Under the pieces are notes generated by a model that searched no databases, was not told the DNA's origin, and worked only from the letters and a program-made list of their open reading frames with translations. Below, piece by piece: positions 18,353 through 27,002 of a stretch of 48,108 nt of DNA. Source of the stretch: Gammaproteobacteria bacterium UBA7310 (lineage in GTDB: Bacteria > Pseudomonadota > Gammaproteobacteria > Pseudomonadales > Ketobacteraceae); assembly GCA_002471665.1 (NCBI GenBank), contig DKQK01000014.1:1-48108 (forward strand), given 5' to 3'. Position 1 is the first letter of the stretch, and each line of letters starts with the position of its first letter. The translations under genes were made by a program, and so were the position numbers.

Positions 18353-19857
18353 TGCTGCAGCATTTGCCGGTTCTGCCGCTGTTGATTCCCCTGCTGGCCG
18401 GTATCCTGTTACTGATGCCACCCATCGCCACCACCCTGCGCCGTCAGCAGTGGGCGGGTACCCTGTTTGCATTACTGCAATTGGGCGCCGCTGCAAGTTT
18501 GCTGTGGCACGTGGATCAGCACGGCACCCTGGTGTACGCCATGGGGGGATGGCAACCGCCGTTCGGTATCATTCTGGTGGCCGACCGTATGGCAACCCTG
18601 CTCTCGGTGCTGACGGCCATTCTTCTTCTTTGTGTGCAACTGTTCAGCAGCGCCGGCGAGGATCAACAGGGTAAGTTTCTGCATCCTTTGCTGATGTTTC
18701 AGGCCTTGGGCATTCAGGGGGCGTTTCTTACCGGTGACCTGTTTAACCTGTTCGTGTTTTTTGAAGTATTGCTGATTGCCTCCTACGCCCTGTTGATCCA
18801 TGGCGGTGGTGCGCAGAAGACACTGGCCAATGTGCATTACGTTACCCTCAATCTGGCGGGCTCGGCCCTGTTCCTGTTTGCCCTGGGCATCATGTACGGC
18901 ACGTTCGGTACGCTCAACATGGCCGACATGCAGCAAAAGGCCGCCCTCATCAACCCCAATGATGTGCGCCTGGCCAACGCCGGTGCCATGCTGCTGCTGG
19001 TGGTGTTCGGCCTGAAATCCGCCATGTTGCCACTGCATTTCTGGATGCCCAGAGCCTACTCCGCCGCACCGGCGCCGGTGGCTGCGCTGTTTGCCATCAT
19101 GACCAAAGTGGGCATCTACAGCCTGTGGCGGGTACATTGCGGCATTTTTGGCGACAACGCCGGGGACCTGGCCAACATTGCCCAACCCTGGCTTTGGCCC
19201 CTGGCCTGGCTGACGGTGGTGATTGGTATCATCGCCACGCTGGCCAGTAAAACGTTGCGTGAACTCACCGCCAACCTGGTGATCATTTCGGTGGGCAGCC
19301 TGTTGCTGATGGTGGCGCTGAACACACGGGAGGCCACCGCCAGCGGCCTGTACTATCTGGTGCACAGTACCCTGGCCACCGCGCTGATGTTTCTGGTGGC
19401 AGGCCTGATCATCGGCCAGCGGGGCAAGGCCGAAGATCGTTTTGTGCAGGCCCGTCCGGTGGTACAACCGGCATTGCTGGGGGCGTTGTTCTTTCTGGCG
19501 GCCCTGGCGCTGATCGGCATGCCGCCCATTTCCGGCTTTATCGGCAAAGCATTGATGCTGAAGGCCGCCCTGGCCGGTGGGCAGGCAGGCTGGATCTGGC
19601 CGCCCATCCTGCTGGCCAGCCTGGCGGCGTTGCTCATGCTGTCCCGTTCCGGAGGCACCCTGTTCTGGCGCGCGCGCGGTGATCATTCGGATGGCAAACG
19701 GGTACAACCGACACAGATCGCCGCAGTGGCAATACTGGTGATCACCCTGCCCACCATGGTGATATTTGCCGGCTGGATTACCGAATACGCGCAACTGGCA
19801 GCAAGCGAGATGACCCGGGGCGTGGATTTATCCTTACTTGGAGGTGACGATGCTTAA
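18352..19857 (+). CDS. mrpD: Mrp/Mnh antiporter subunit D
   Basis: This 501-residue NuoM/N-like membrane protein is the second proton-channel subunit of the Mrp complex. Visible family features include FLTGDLFNLFVFFEVLLIASYALLIHGG (conserved Glu in the fifth helix), LPLHFWMPRAYSAAPAPVAALFAIMTKVGIYSLWRV (conserved Lys) and LTANLVIISVGSLLLMVAL. About fourteen helices are expected. The gene overlaps mrpC by one base at its start and mrpE by eight bases at its end. It probably carries one of the two proton paths coupled to cation export. Confidence 0.94.
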   Translation: MLQHLPVLPLLIPLLAGILLLMPPIATTLRRQQWAGTLFALLQLGAAASLLWHVDQHGTLVYAMGGWQPPFGIILVADRMATLLSVLTAILLLCVQLFSSAGEDQQGKFLHPLLMFQALGIQGAFLTGDLFNLFVFFEVLLIASYALLIHGGGAQKTLANVHYVTLNLAGSALFLFALGIMYGTFGTLNMADMQQKAALINPNDVRLANAGAMLLLVVFGLKSAMLPLHFWMPRAYSAAPAPVAALFAIMTKVGIYSLWRVHCGIFGDNAGDLANIAQPWLWPLAWLTVVIGIIATLASKTLRELTANLVIISVGSLLLMVALNTREATASGLYYLVHSTLATALMFLVAGLIIGQRGKAEDRFVQARPVVQPALLGALFFLAALALIGMPPISGFIGKALMLKAALAGGQAGWIWPPILLASLAALLMLSRSGGTLFWRARGDHSDGKRVQPTQIAAVAILVITLPTMVIFAGWITEYAQLAASEMTRGVDLSLLGGDDA

Positions 19858-20338
19858 GCGACTCTTCCCCATGCCGCTGCACACCGGCATCTTGCTGCTG
19901 GTGTGGATGCTGTTGAACTCCTTCAGCATGGGCCACCTGGTATTGGGGTTGATTCTGGCCATCGCCATACCCTGGGTTGCCGCGCCGTTGAGCGACCCCC
20001 ACGCCCGGGTGCGCAAGCCGTTGCGGGCAGCACGTTATGTGCTGATGGTACTGGGGGACATCATCGTCTCGAACTTTGAAGTGGCCGGCCGCATTCTGCG
20101 CTCCAACCGCCACCTGCGCCCGGGATTGATTGCCATGCCGCTGGATCTGCGCGATCACTTCCCCCTGGCGGTGTTGGCCAGCACCATCTCACTCACCCCC
20201 GGTACCGTGAGTGTGGATTTTTCAGAAGACATGCAGTGGCTCTACATCCACGCCCTGCACATAGACAACGAACAGCACATGATAGATCGAATCAAAACGC
20301 GCTACGAAGCGCCGCTGCGGGAGATATTCGCATGCTGA
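19850..20338 (+). CDS. mrpE: Mrp/Mnh antiporter subunit E
   Basis: This 162-residue protein has two or three N-terminal helices (LHTGILLLVWMLLNSFSMGHLVLGLILAIAIPWVA) and a soluble domain with SNFEVAGRILRSNRHLRPGLIAMPLDLRDHFPLAVLASTISLTPGTVSVDFSEDMQWLYIHAL; the SLTPGT segment is characteristic of MrpE. The ATG at 19850 has a perfect GGAGGTGA ribosome site eight bases before it and lies inside the end of mrpD; an upstream in-frame TTG at 19838 is less likely. The gene overlaps mrpF by seven bases. Confidence 0.93.
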   Translation: MLKRLFPMPLHTGILLLVWMLLNSFSMGHLVLGLILAIAIPWVAAPLSDPHARVRKPLRAARYVLMVLGDIIVSNFEVAGRILRSNRHLRPGLIAMPLDLRDHFPLAVLASTISLTPGTVSVDFSEDMQWLYIHALHIDNEQHMIDRIKTRYEAPLREIFAC

Positions 20339-20601
20339 ATACAGTATTGATGGTGGTGTCGGTGATGGTGGGGCTGGCGTTGGTGTTGAACACCATCCGA
20401 TTGCTGATCGGCCCTTCCACCGCCGATCGCATCCTCGCGCTGGATACGCTGTATATCAACAGCATTGCCCTGATCGTATTGCTGGGGCTGTACTTTGCCA
20501 GCGACATGTATTTTGAATCGGCGCTGCTGATCGCCATGCTGGGATTCGTCAGCACCGCGGCTCTGGCCAAATACATGCTGCGCGGCGACATCATCGAATA
20601 G
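20332..20601 (+). CDS. mrpF: Mrp/Mnh antiporter subunit F
   Basis: This 89-residue protein has three helices and the family core LVLNTIRLLIGPSTADRILALDTLYINSIALIVLLGLYFASDMYFESALLIAMLGFVSTAALAKYMLRGDIIE. The conserved Asp of GPS..DRILALD is present. The start ATG at 20332 overlaps the mrpE end; a longer upstream reading would run through mrpE and is not supported. In Bacillus, MrpF can also act as a separate efflux component; here it is most simply part of the complex. Confidence 0.93.
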   Translation: MLNTVLMVVSVMVGLALVLNTIRLLIGPSTADRILALDTLYINSIALIVLLGLYFASDMYFESALLIAMLGFVSTAALAKYMLRGDIIE

Positions 20602-20611
20602 GAGAGCCACC

Positions 20612-20971
20612 ATGTTATTTGTCATTGAAGTGTTCGCCTCCTTTCTGTTGTTAATGGGCGGTGTGTTCATCCTGATCGGCGCCCTGGGCATGGTGAAATT
20701 ACCGGATTTTTACACCCGCCTGCATGCCCCCACCAAAGCCACCACCCTGGGTATCGGCTGCATTCTTATCGCCTCCATGGGATTGCACGCTTTGCGCGGC
20801 GACGGCTTTGCCATTCACGAACTGGTAATCAGTCTGTTTTTATTCATCACCGCCCCGGTATCGGCCTATATGGTGGCAAAGGCGGCGCTGCAACGACGCA
20901 CCCGGTTTGTGGACAGCACCATTAACACAGAGATGAGTAAGGATATACTGGAGAGGCGCGCGCCCAAGTAG
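20612..20971 (+). CDS. mrpG: Mrp/Mnh antiporter subunit G
   Basis: This 119-residue protein has three transmembrane helices and the MrpG signature ALGMVKLPDFYTRLHAPTKATTLGIGCILIAS, followed by FLFITAPVSAYMVAKAAL. GGAGAG precedes the ATG. It closes the operon, ten bases after mrpF. No strong terminator hairpin is visible after it; the 137 bases before the next gene hold no feature I can support. Confidence 0.93.
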   Translation: MLFVIEVFASFLLLMGGVFILIGALGMVKLPDFYTRLHAPTKATTLGIGCILIASMGLHALRGDGFAIHELVISLFLFITAPVSAYMVAKAALQRRTRFVDSTINTEMSKDILERRAPK

Positions 20972-21108
20972 GGGGCTAAGTGGATGTGAGATTGTATTCC
21001 TTAAAACTTTATACGATTCACATAGTCAGTATTATCGGTTTCGGTCGCCATAGGCTCTGTTAAAGCCGCGCTTGGTACACTGTTAGGTTAAGCATCAAAA
21101 GGTTTCCA

Positions 21109-21549
21109 ATGATTGAGCCTGTATCGAAGAACAATTTCAGCGAAATACTCCCGTTGATACGGGCATATCAGCAATTTTATGACGTGGCGAGTATTTCGGA
21201 TGAAAAGAATGCGGCGTTTTTCTCCCAGTTCGGTGAATCAAATCCGGCAGGTTGCCAGTTTATCTATCGCGAATCAGGTGACGCGATTGGGTTCGCCACG
21301 GTGTATTTTTCGTTTGCATCAACCATCACCGAAAAGGTAGCCGTTCTGAATGATCTGTACACCATTCCGGGCCATCGAGGCAAAGGGGTGGGGCGCAGGC
21401 TCATAGAACATTGTCGCGGCTATGCAGCCGATCATGGAGCAGCTCGCCTGCAATGGGTAACGGCCCCGGATAATACGCCGGCTCAAAAACTGTATGAGTC
21501 GATGAATACCAAGCGGAGTACGTGGTATTTTTATACCTGCAATGTTTAA
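21109..21549 (+). CDS. GNAT-family N-acetyltransferase
   Basis: This 146-residue protein has the acetyl-CoA-binding motif A of the GNAT fold, VLNDLYTIPGHRGKGVGRRLIEHCRGYAADHGAARLQWVTAPDNTPAQKLYESM, with the pyrophosphate-binding loop HRGKGVG. The end, AQKLYESMNTKRSTWYFYTCNV, is typical of small stand-alone acetyltransferases. It transfers acetyl from acetyl-CoA to an unidentified amine (amino acid, peptide or small molecule) in the cytosol. It follows the Mrp operon on the same strand but 137 bases later, so it is probably a separate unit. Confidence 0.88.
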   Translation: MIEPVSKNNFSEILPLIRAYQQFYDVASISDEKNAAFFSQFGESNPAGCQFIYRESGDAIGFATVYFSFASTITEKVAVLNDLYTIPGHRGKGVGRRLIEHCRGYAADHGAARLQWVTAPDNTPAQKLYESMNTKRSTWYFYTCNV

Positions 21550-21592
21550 CGCAATAACCCGCGTTGATAAAAAGGATTCAGGCGCAGAATCC

Positions 21593-21670
21593 ATGGAACA
21601 CGTGCTCATCTACTCTGATAGCCTCACCTGGGGCATCATCCCCAAGACAAGGAGTGGTGGTATCGCCTAG
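21593..21670 (+). pseudogene. N-terminal remnant of an SGNH/GDSL hydrolase
   Basis: A 25-codon frame starting with ATG encodes EHVLIYSDSLTWGIIPKTR and then stops after a few unrelated residues. The phrase VLxYxDSLxWGIxPxTR is the block I N-terminus of SGNH-type esterases, with the catalytic Ser in the SDS/GDS motif. Everything after the first block (oxyanion Gly and Asn, Asp-His end) is missing, since the next gene ends on the other strand at 21667. This looks like the stub left by a deletion. It is a short match made by eye. Confidence 0.55.
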
Positions 21671-22017
21671 CTGTTGTCATCCATGGCCGCAATATGGCCG
21701 GCAAAATACGCTTTGTAATCCTCTGCGGAAATGCCGGTCACATCCAGATAGGCTTCATCATCAGCCGGAATGGCAATCAGGCTGGCCTCGGTGAAACGGA
21801 TGGGCTTGTCCTCCTGATCCAGCAACTCAAAATCGTCGTTCAGGGCCACAAACACCACCCCGTCATCCACCTGGCCACCGATGCTTTTGATCCAGCCGGC
21901 CAATGCACCGGCACCGCCTACGTTCACAAATTCCCCTGACACGGCGTGTACGGAAGGATCGCCACGCTCCAGTCTGGTGGTTCCGATTTTGTCGCCTTCA
22001 TGGGTCAGGGTGTACAT
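21667..22017 (-). CDS. Hypothetical 116-residue acidic protein
   Basis: I do not recognise a family. The protein is soluble, acidic (many Asp and Glu) and without signal peptide or membrane helix. It opens with MYTLTHEGDKIGTTRLERGDPSVHAVSGEF and has the central FVNVGGAGALAGWIKSIGG; the end (DDEAYLDVTGISAEDYKAYFAGHIAAMDD) looks helical. It follows the sugar transporter ATPase gene on the same strand after 23 bases, so it may be the last cistron of that operon, but nothing links it to transport. Its stop codon overlaps the end of the SGNH remnant on the other strand. Confidence 0.7.
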   Translation of the reverse strand: MYTLTHEGDKIGTTRLERGDPSVHAVSGEFVNVGGAGALAGWIKSIGGQVDDGVVFVALNDDFELLDQEDKPIRFTEASLIAIPADDEAYLDVTGISAEDYKAYFAGHIAAMDDNS

Positions 22018-22040
22018 GGCATGCTTCCTGTTGTAATGGG

Positions 22041-23195
22041 TTATGACGCGTTTTTATGTTGTGCAGCGGGCCGGGGCAGTGCGTTGCCCGTTTCATCAAA
22101 CAGATAACAGGCTTGGGGCGCTATGAAGATCGCCGCTTGCTGGCCCACCTGCAAGGTGGTGTCGCCACTGCCTTTGAATACTAACGGTTCTTCACAGGCA
22201 GAACCAGCAGCAAGCTGCAGATGCACATAGGCCTCCGCGCCCAAATGCTCAATGGCCACCACCTTGCCTTCGATCCGTGCCGCCTCGCCCGCCGGCTCAT
22301 CCACCACCGGAGCGTTTTCGCTACCCACAATGTGTTCAGGCCGCACCCCCAATGTCACCCGGGCGCCGCTTTGCAGGCCATTGCTTTGCGCCACCGATAC
22401 GATCAGTTCTGCACCCACACCAATATCCACGCTCACCTGTGTGGTGGAGCAGGCGGTGACCGTGGCCGGCACAAAGTTCATTTTGGGGGAGCCAATAAAC
22501 CCCGCCACGAACAGGTTGCAGGGTTGTTGATAAAGCGTCAAAGGCGCCCCGATCTGCTCTACGGCACCGGCGTTCAATACCACAATGCGATCGGCCAGGG
22601 TCATGGCCTCCACCTGATCATGGGTAACGTAGATCATGGTGGTGCCCAGCTCACGGTGCAGGCGCTTTAGTTCCAGGCGCATCTGCACGCGCAATGCCGC
22701 ATCCAGATTGGACAGGGGCTCATCAAACAAGAATACCCTGGGCTTGCGCACAATGGCGCGGCCAATGGCCACCCGCTGCCGCTGGCCACCGGATAACTCC
22801 CGTGGTTTTCGCTCCAGCAAATGTTCAATCTGCAGAATGCGGGCGGCTTCCCGCACCCGATCGGCGATGGCCTGCTTTTGGGTTTTTTTCAGCTTCAGGC
22901 CAAAGGCCATGTTGTCATAAACGCTCATGTGCGGGTACAGCGCATAGGATTGAAACACCATGGCCACACCCCGCTCGGATGGCTCCAGCTCGGTGACGGT
23001 TTCGCCGTCAAACACCACCTCGCCGGCGGTGACTTCTTCCAGACCGGCGATCAAACGCAACAAGGTGGATTTGCCACAACCGGAGGGCCCCACAAACACG
23101 GTGAATTCCCCATCCTGTATTTCCATCGCAACCTGCTTGATGACGTCGGTTTTACCGAAGGTTTTATCAACTGCTTGCAGAGTTATGGCTGCCAT
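22041..23195 (-). CDS. Carbohydrate ABC importer ATPase (UgpC/MalK type)
   Basis: This 384-residue protein is the ATP-binding subunit of a CUT1-type sugar importer. Visible are Walker A GPSGCGKST (from residue 36), LSGGQRQRVAIGRAIVRKPRVFLFDEPLSNLDA (signature and Walker B), and VTHDQVEAMTLADR (switch His). After about residue 240 comes the TOBE/OB regulatory region found in MalK and UgpC. It works at the inner face of the membrane as a dimer powering the two permeases encoded just upstream. Such ATPases are sometimes shared between sugar systems. It lies 33 bases after the permease gene on the same transcript. Confidence 0.93.
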   Translation of the reverse strand: MAAITLQAVDKTFGKTDVIKQVAMEIQDGEFTVFVGPSGCGKSTLLRLIAGLEEVTAGEVVFDGETVTELEPSERGVAMVFQSYALYPHMSVYDNMAFGLKLKKTQKQAIADRVREAARILQIEHLLERKPRELSGGQRQRVAIGRAIVRKPRVFLFDEPLSNLDAALRVQMRLELKRLHRELGTTMIYVTHDQVEAMTLADRIVVLNAGAVEQIGAPLTLYQQPCNLFVAGFIGSPKMNFVPATVTACSTTQVSVDIGVGAELIVSVAQSNGLQSGARVTLGVRPEHIVGSENAPVVDEPAGEAARIEGKVVAIEHLGAEAYVHLQLAAGSACEEPLVFKGSGDTTLQVGQQAAIFIAPQACYLFDETGNALPRPAAQHKNAS

Positions 23196-23228
23196 GAATC
23201 ATACTCTCCCTCTTAATAATTTGACGGG

Positions 23229-24089
23229 TTAACCTTTGACTGCGCCTGCGGTCAGGCCCGACACAATACGGCGTTGAAAAAACAGCACCAGAATGATCAG
23301 CGGTACAGTGACGATCACCGATGCGGCCATGATGTTGCCCCAGGGTAGCTCGTGGGCACTGGCACCGGAGGTGAGGGCAATGGCCACCGGCACCGTACGC
23401 ATTTCACTGGACAGGGTGAAGGTCAGCGCAAACAGGAATTCATTCCAGGCGGCGATGAACGCCAACAATCCGGTGGTCACCAGCGCCGGACCCATCAACG
23501 GCATAAAGACTTTGGTCACGATGGTCAACGGTGATGCGCCATCAACAATCGCCGCTTCTTCCAGCTCCTTGGGCAGCTCCCGCATAAAGGTGGTCAACAC
23601 CCACACGGTAAACGGCAACGTGAAAATCAGATACGAGAACGATAACGCCAGCAGATTATTGTACAGGCCCAGGGTATTGATTAATTCAAACATCCCCGAC
23701 AACACCGCAATCTGCGGGAACATGGATACGCCGAGAATGACAAACATCAACAGCATGCGGCCACGAAACTGCACCCGGCCAATGGCATAGGCCGCGGCCA
23801 ATGCCAACGCCAACGACAACGTCACCGTGGACACCGATACAAACAGGGAGTTGAGAATATTGCGGCCGAAGGGTTGTTCCCGAAACACCGCCACGTAATT
23901 ATCCCAATGGGGTTGCGAAATCCAGTATTCCACCTCAAACAGGTCGGAGCCGGATTTCAACGACGATACAATCGCCCAGTAGAACGGAAATATGGTATAG
24001 ACCGCAATCACCAGCAGCAGGCCGTAAAAGGCAACCCGACTCACGATCCGCTTGGCGCGCTTCCACCTCAGTTGAGCCACTGTTGCCAT
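23229..24089 (-). CDS. Carbohydrate ABC importer permease 2 (MalG type)
   Basis: This 286-residue protein has six membrane helices and the cytoplasmic EAA loop ELPKELEEAAIVDGASPLTIVTKVFMPLMGPALVTTGLLAFIAAWNEFLFAL, which contacts the ATPase. The opening VAFYGLLLVIAVYTIFPFYWAIVSSLKS and the short N-terminus mark it as the MalG-like partner. It begins one base after the end of permease 1. The substrate is most likely an oligo- or disaccharide, judged from family only. Confidence 0.93.
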   Translation of the reverse strand: MATVAQLRWKRAKRIVSRVAFYGLLLVIAVYTIFPFYWAIVSSLKSGSDLFEVEYWISQPHWDNYVAVFREQPFGRNILNSLFVSVSTVTLSLALALAAAYAIGRVQFRGRMLLMFVILGVSMFPQIAVLSGMFELINTLGLYNNLLALSFSYLIFTLPFTVWVLTTFMRELPKELEEAAIVDGASPLTIVTKVFMPLMGPALVTTGLLAFIAAWNEFLFALTFTLSSEMRTVPVAIALTSGASAHELPWGNIMAASVIVTVPLIILVLFFQRRIVSGLTAGAVKG

Positions 24090-24090
24090 C

Positions 24091-24993
24091 TTATTGCTCC
24101 CGCCCTACTCGCGCCACCGTGAGATACACCACGGTGAACAGTGCAATGATGGCAAAGATCAGCGTCGATGCCGCCGAACCAAAACCCAGGTCACCAAAAT
24201 CAATCAATTGCTGGCGGGCATACACCGACATGGACATGGTGTCACGGTTGTTGCCACTCATAACGTACACCAGATCAAACACCCGTAACGCATCCAGCAG
24301 GCGAAAGATAATCGCCACCATCAACGCCGGTTTCAATAACGGTAAGGTAATACGAAAGAACACCGTCAGGGGATGCACACCATCCACCCGCGCCGACTCA
24401 TAACACTCTTTGGGTAACATCTGTAAACCTGCCAACAACAGCAGCGCCATGAACGGCGTGGTTTTCCACACATCCACCAGAATGATGGACAACAAAGCGG
24501 TATCCGGTGATGCAGTCCAGGCAATGGGGTGCTGCATCAGGCCCACGCTCATCAGCATGTGGTTGATCACACCAAACACATCATTGAACATCCAGTTCCA
24601 CATTTGCGCCGACACCACCGTGGGGATGGCCCAGGGGATCAATATGGCCGCCCGCAATCCGCCACGCCCCCGAAACTGCGCATTCAAAGCCAGGGCAATA
24701 ATCAATCCCAGCACGGTTTCCAGAAACACCGACACCACGGCAAACACCACCGTATTCCACACCGATGCCCACCAATAAGGGTCCTGCAACAGAAAGGAGA
24801 AATTATCCACGCCCACAAACTGTGCCGCCTCGGGATTGATCAGGCTGGCGTCGGTAAAACCATAGGCGATGGTTTTCAGCAATGGCCAGCCGGCCACCAA
24901 CGCCAACACCAGCAACATAGGTGCCAAAAACACCCAGGCCCAACGCACTCGACGCCGGGTCAAACGGGAATGTGAGGTTGCCGGTTTCACCAT
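24091..24993 (-). CDS. Carbohydrate ABC importer permease 1 (MalF type)
   Basis: This 300-residue inner-membrane protein has six helices and the EAA loop MLPKECYESARVDGVHPLTVFFRITLPLLKPALMVAIIFRLLDALRVFDLVYVMSGN. The early segment WPLLKTIAYGFTDASL is standard for MalF/UgpA-like permeases of the trehalose/maltose group. It lacks the large periplasmic insertion of enteric MalF. It overlaps the binding-protein gene by seven bases, indicating coupled translation. Confidence 0.93.
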   Translation of the reverse strand: MVKPATSHSRLTRRRVRWAWVFLAPMLLVLALVAGWPLLKTIAYGFTDASLINPEAAQFVGVDNFSFLLQDPYWWASVWNTVVFAVVSVFLETVLGLIIALALNAQFRGRGGLRAAILIPWAIPTVVSAQMWNWMFNDVFGVINHMLMSVGLMQHPIAWTASPDTALLSIILVDVWKTTPFMALLLLAGLQMLPKECYESARVDGVHPLTVFFRITLPLLKPALMVAIIFRLLDALRVFDLVYVMSGNNRDTMSMSVYARQQLIDFGDLGFGSAASTLIFAIIALFTVVYLTVARVGREQ

Positions 24994-26276
24994 TGCTCCC
25001 CCCGTGACAAGCGGATCAGTTTTTTCTGCAACGCGGCCAGGGCAGGGGCCGCTGCTGATTTGCCACTGAGCACGTCATGCACCGTGTAGTAAAACTCCGC
25101 ACTGACCCGGGCATATTTGCTGCCGGTAACGCGGGAAGGGCGCGCCACTGCATGTTCGAAGGAATCATACAGGGTGCCGAAAAACGGCACCGCGGCCAGC
25201 ACTTCCTGATCCTGATAAAGGGCCTTGATGGTGGGATTATAGGAGGCCGCAATGGCCCGGCGTTTTTGCTCTGCATAACTGGTGAGGTAACGCACCAGAT
25301 CCGCCGCCAGCGCCGGGTGGCGTGAATAGCGCGACACCGCCAGCTGCCAGCCCCCCAGGGTGGCACTGGGATGCCCCTGGTCACCGCCCCTGGGTAACGC
25401 CATCACCCCGATGCGGCCCCGTATGGGGCTGCCTTCGGCATTACCCAACGCCCAGGCGTAGGGCCAGTTGCGCATAAACACCGCATTGCCGGACTGAAAC
25501 ACCCCACGGCTGGCTTCTTCGTCATAATTCAGTACGCCCTTGGGGGCAATATCGCCAATCCAGCTGGCCGCCAGATCCAGGGCAGCAGCCGCCCTGGCGT
25601 TATCCAGGGTAACCTTGCCCGCGCTGTTCACCAGGGTGCCGCCGTTAAAACTGTCGATCCATTCCAGGGCATCGCAGGTGAGGCCCTCATAGCCCTTGGC
25701 CTGAAACACAAAACCCTGCATGCGGGTATTTCCCGCAGCGCGTTCTGCGTTTTGAATAATCCGCGCGCTTTCGGTGAGCTGCTGCCAGGTTTGCGGGGGT
25801 GAGCGGCCGTATTTCTGCAACAGATCCTTGCGGTAAAACAACACACCGGCATCGGTGTACCAGGGCATGGCCACCAGTGCGCCGTCAATGGTGTTGTTGG
25901 TGATCATGGTCTGGAAAAACTGTTGTGTGAAGCGGCCATCAATATAGGAGGATAGATCCACCAGATGGGGCGCAAAGGTACCGGGCCACACCACATCGAT
26001 CTGAAAGACATCAATATCCGGTGAATGGGAGGCCAGAATCTGTTGGTACAAGGCAAAACGTTCTGTGGAGGAATTGGGGGTGGCCACCACTTTGACCGGG
26101 GTACCGGTTTGACGGGACCAGGCTTCCACCCCCTCCTGACACAGCCGCAACTGCACACCCAAGGCGCCACAGGAAATGGCCAGGCGGGCAGGTGCTGCCG
26201 CCGCAACGCTGTTGCAGTAAAATACCCACAACATTATTACGCTGGCGGCCAATAAGGAATGGCCACGACCCTTCAT
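24987..26276 (-). CDS. Carbohydrate ABC importer periplasmic binding protein
   Basis: From the ATG at 26276 this 429-residue protein starts with a signal peptide (MKGRGHSLLAASVIMLWVFY followed by CNSVAAAA). The mature part has the extracellular solute-binding fold of CUT1 systems: SPDIDVFQIDVVWPGTFAPHLVDLS, VAMPWYTDAGVLFYRKDLLQKYG, and NAVFMRNWPYAWALG, with aromatic residues that usually stack on sugars. It is the first gene of the importer operon (binding protein, permease 1, permease 2, ATPase). In-frame starts up to 26330 would add a stretch unlike a signal peptide. No glycosidase or sugar regulator is adjacent, so the substrate (maltose, trehalose or another glucoside) stays open. Confidence 0.92.
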   Translation of the reverse strand: MKGRGHSLLAASVIMLWVFYCNSVAAAAPARLAISCGALGVQLRLCQEGVEAWSRQTGTPVKVVATPNSSTERFALYQQILASHSPDIDVFQIDVVWPGTFAPHLVDLSSYIDGRFTQQFFQTMITNNTIDGALVAMPWYTDAGVLFYRKDLLQKYGRSPPQTWQQLTESARIIQNAERAAGNTRMQGFVFQAKGYEGLTCDALEWIDSFNGGTLVNSAGKVTLDNARAAAALDLAASWIGDIAPKGVLNYDEEASRGVFQSGNAVFMRNWPYAWALGNAEGSPIRGRIGVMALPRGGDQGHPSATLGGWQLAVSRYSRHPALAADLVRYLTSYAEQKRRAIAASYNPTIKALYQDQEVLAAVPFFGTLYDSFEHAVARPSRVTGSKYARVSAEFYYTVHDVLSGKSAAAPALAALQKKLIRLSRGEQW

Positions 26277-26420
26277 GGCAGTCATGGCATGTGCGTCAGT
26301 GCGTAGCAAACCATGCACAAAAACTACCACAGATCACGGGTGCTTTGAAAACCCGTCATGGTTTCTCGCTGCTCCGGTCACGAACCTGGCCCGGCCTGGC
26401 CGTGTTTATTAGCCCGCAGA

Positions 26421-27002
26421 TTAACCCTCAACCCGGTTACGGCCATTGTGCTTGGCCCGGTAAAGCAGGTCATCAGCCGCTTTTAGCAGCGCCTCGGTGG
26501 TGTTGTTCTGGCTTGGAATGAAACTGGCCACGCCGATGCTGACCGTCATCACCGCCTGTTGTTGTCCATCACTGACTTGATGTTGACCAATTGACTCGCG
26601 AATTTTGTCCGCAACATGCAGTGCGCCCTCCTTGTCAGTATTCGGCAACAGTACGGCGAATTCTTCACCGCCGTAACGGGCAGCGCTATCCGGCGGCCGC
26701 CGGATCGTATTGGCAATCAGTTGGGCAGCCTGGGTAAGACAGAGATCACCAAAGGGGTGGCCATACTGATCATTGAGTTGCTTGAAATGATCAATATCCA
26801 GCAACAACAGCGACAGAGGCTTTTGCTCACGGCAGGCGCGCTTAAACTCATGGGCAAACAGCTCATTAAAGTGACGGCGGTTCTTCAACCCGGTTAAGCC
26901 ATCAGTGGTGCTCAGTTCCATCAGGCGTTCATTGGCCGCCTGCAACTCGTCCGTACGCTCCTGTACCCGACGATCAGCAGCAGAACCGGTTTTGCCATCC
27001 AT
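26421..27002 (-). CDS. GGDEF (diguanylate cyclase) domain, separated from its sensor by a frameshift
   Basis: This frame encodes 193 residues. After a short coiled-coil lead-in (RRVQERTDELQAANERLMELSTTDGLTGLKNRRHFNELF) comes a complete GGDEF domain: LLLLDIDHFKQLNDQYGH, ARYGGEEFAVLLPNT and the inhibitory RxxD site (RPPD) five residues before GGEEF. Enzymes of this type make the second messenger cyclic di-GMP from two GTP. The sensor half lies upstream in another frame. The first codons (MDGKTGSAAD) are the out-of-frame reading of the sensor's end, so ATG 27002 is probably not a natural start. If translated at all it would be a soluble cyclase without a sensor. Confidence 0.75.
   Translation of the reverse strand: MDGKTGSAADRRVQERTDELQAANERLMELSTTDGLTGLKNRRHFNELFAHEFKRACREQKPLSLLLLDIDHFKQLNDQYGHPFGDLCLTQAAQLIANTIRRPPDSAARYGGEEFAVLLPNTDKEGALHVADKIRESIGQHQVSDGQQQAVMTVSIGVASFIPSQNNTTEALLKAADDLLYRAKHNGRNRVEG

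Noticed and set aside
18472..19794. A 440-codon open frame antisense to mrpD
   Set aside because: Same shadow composition (Gln, His, Gly) and complete overlap with a certain gene.
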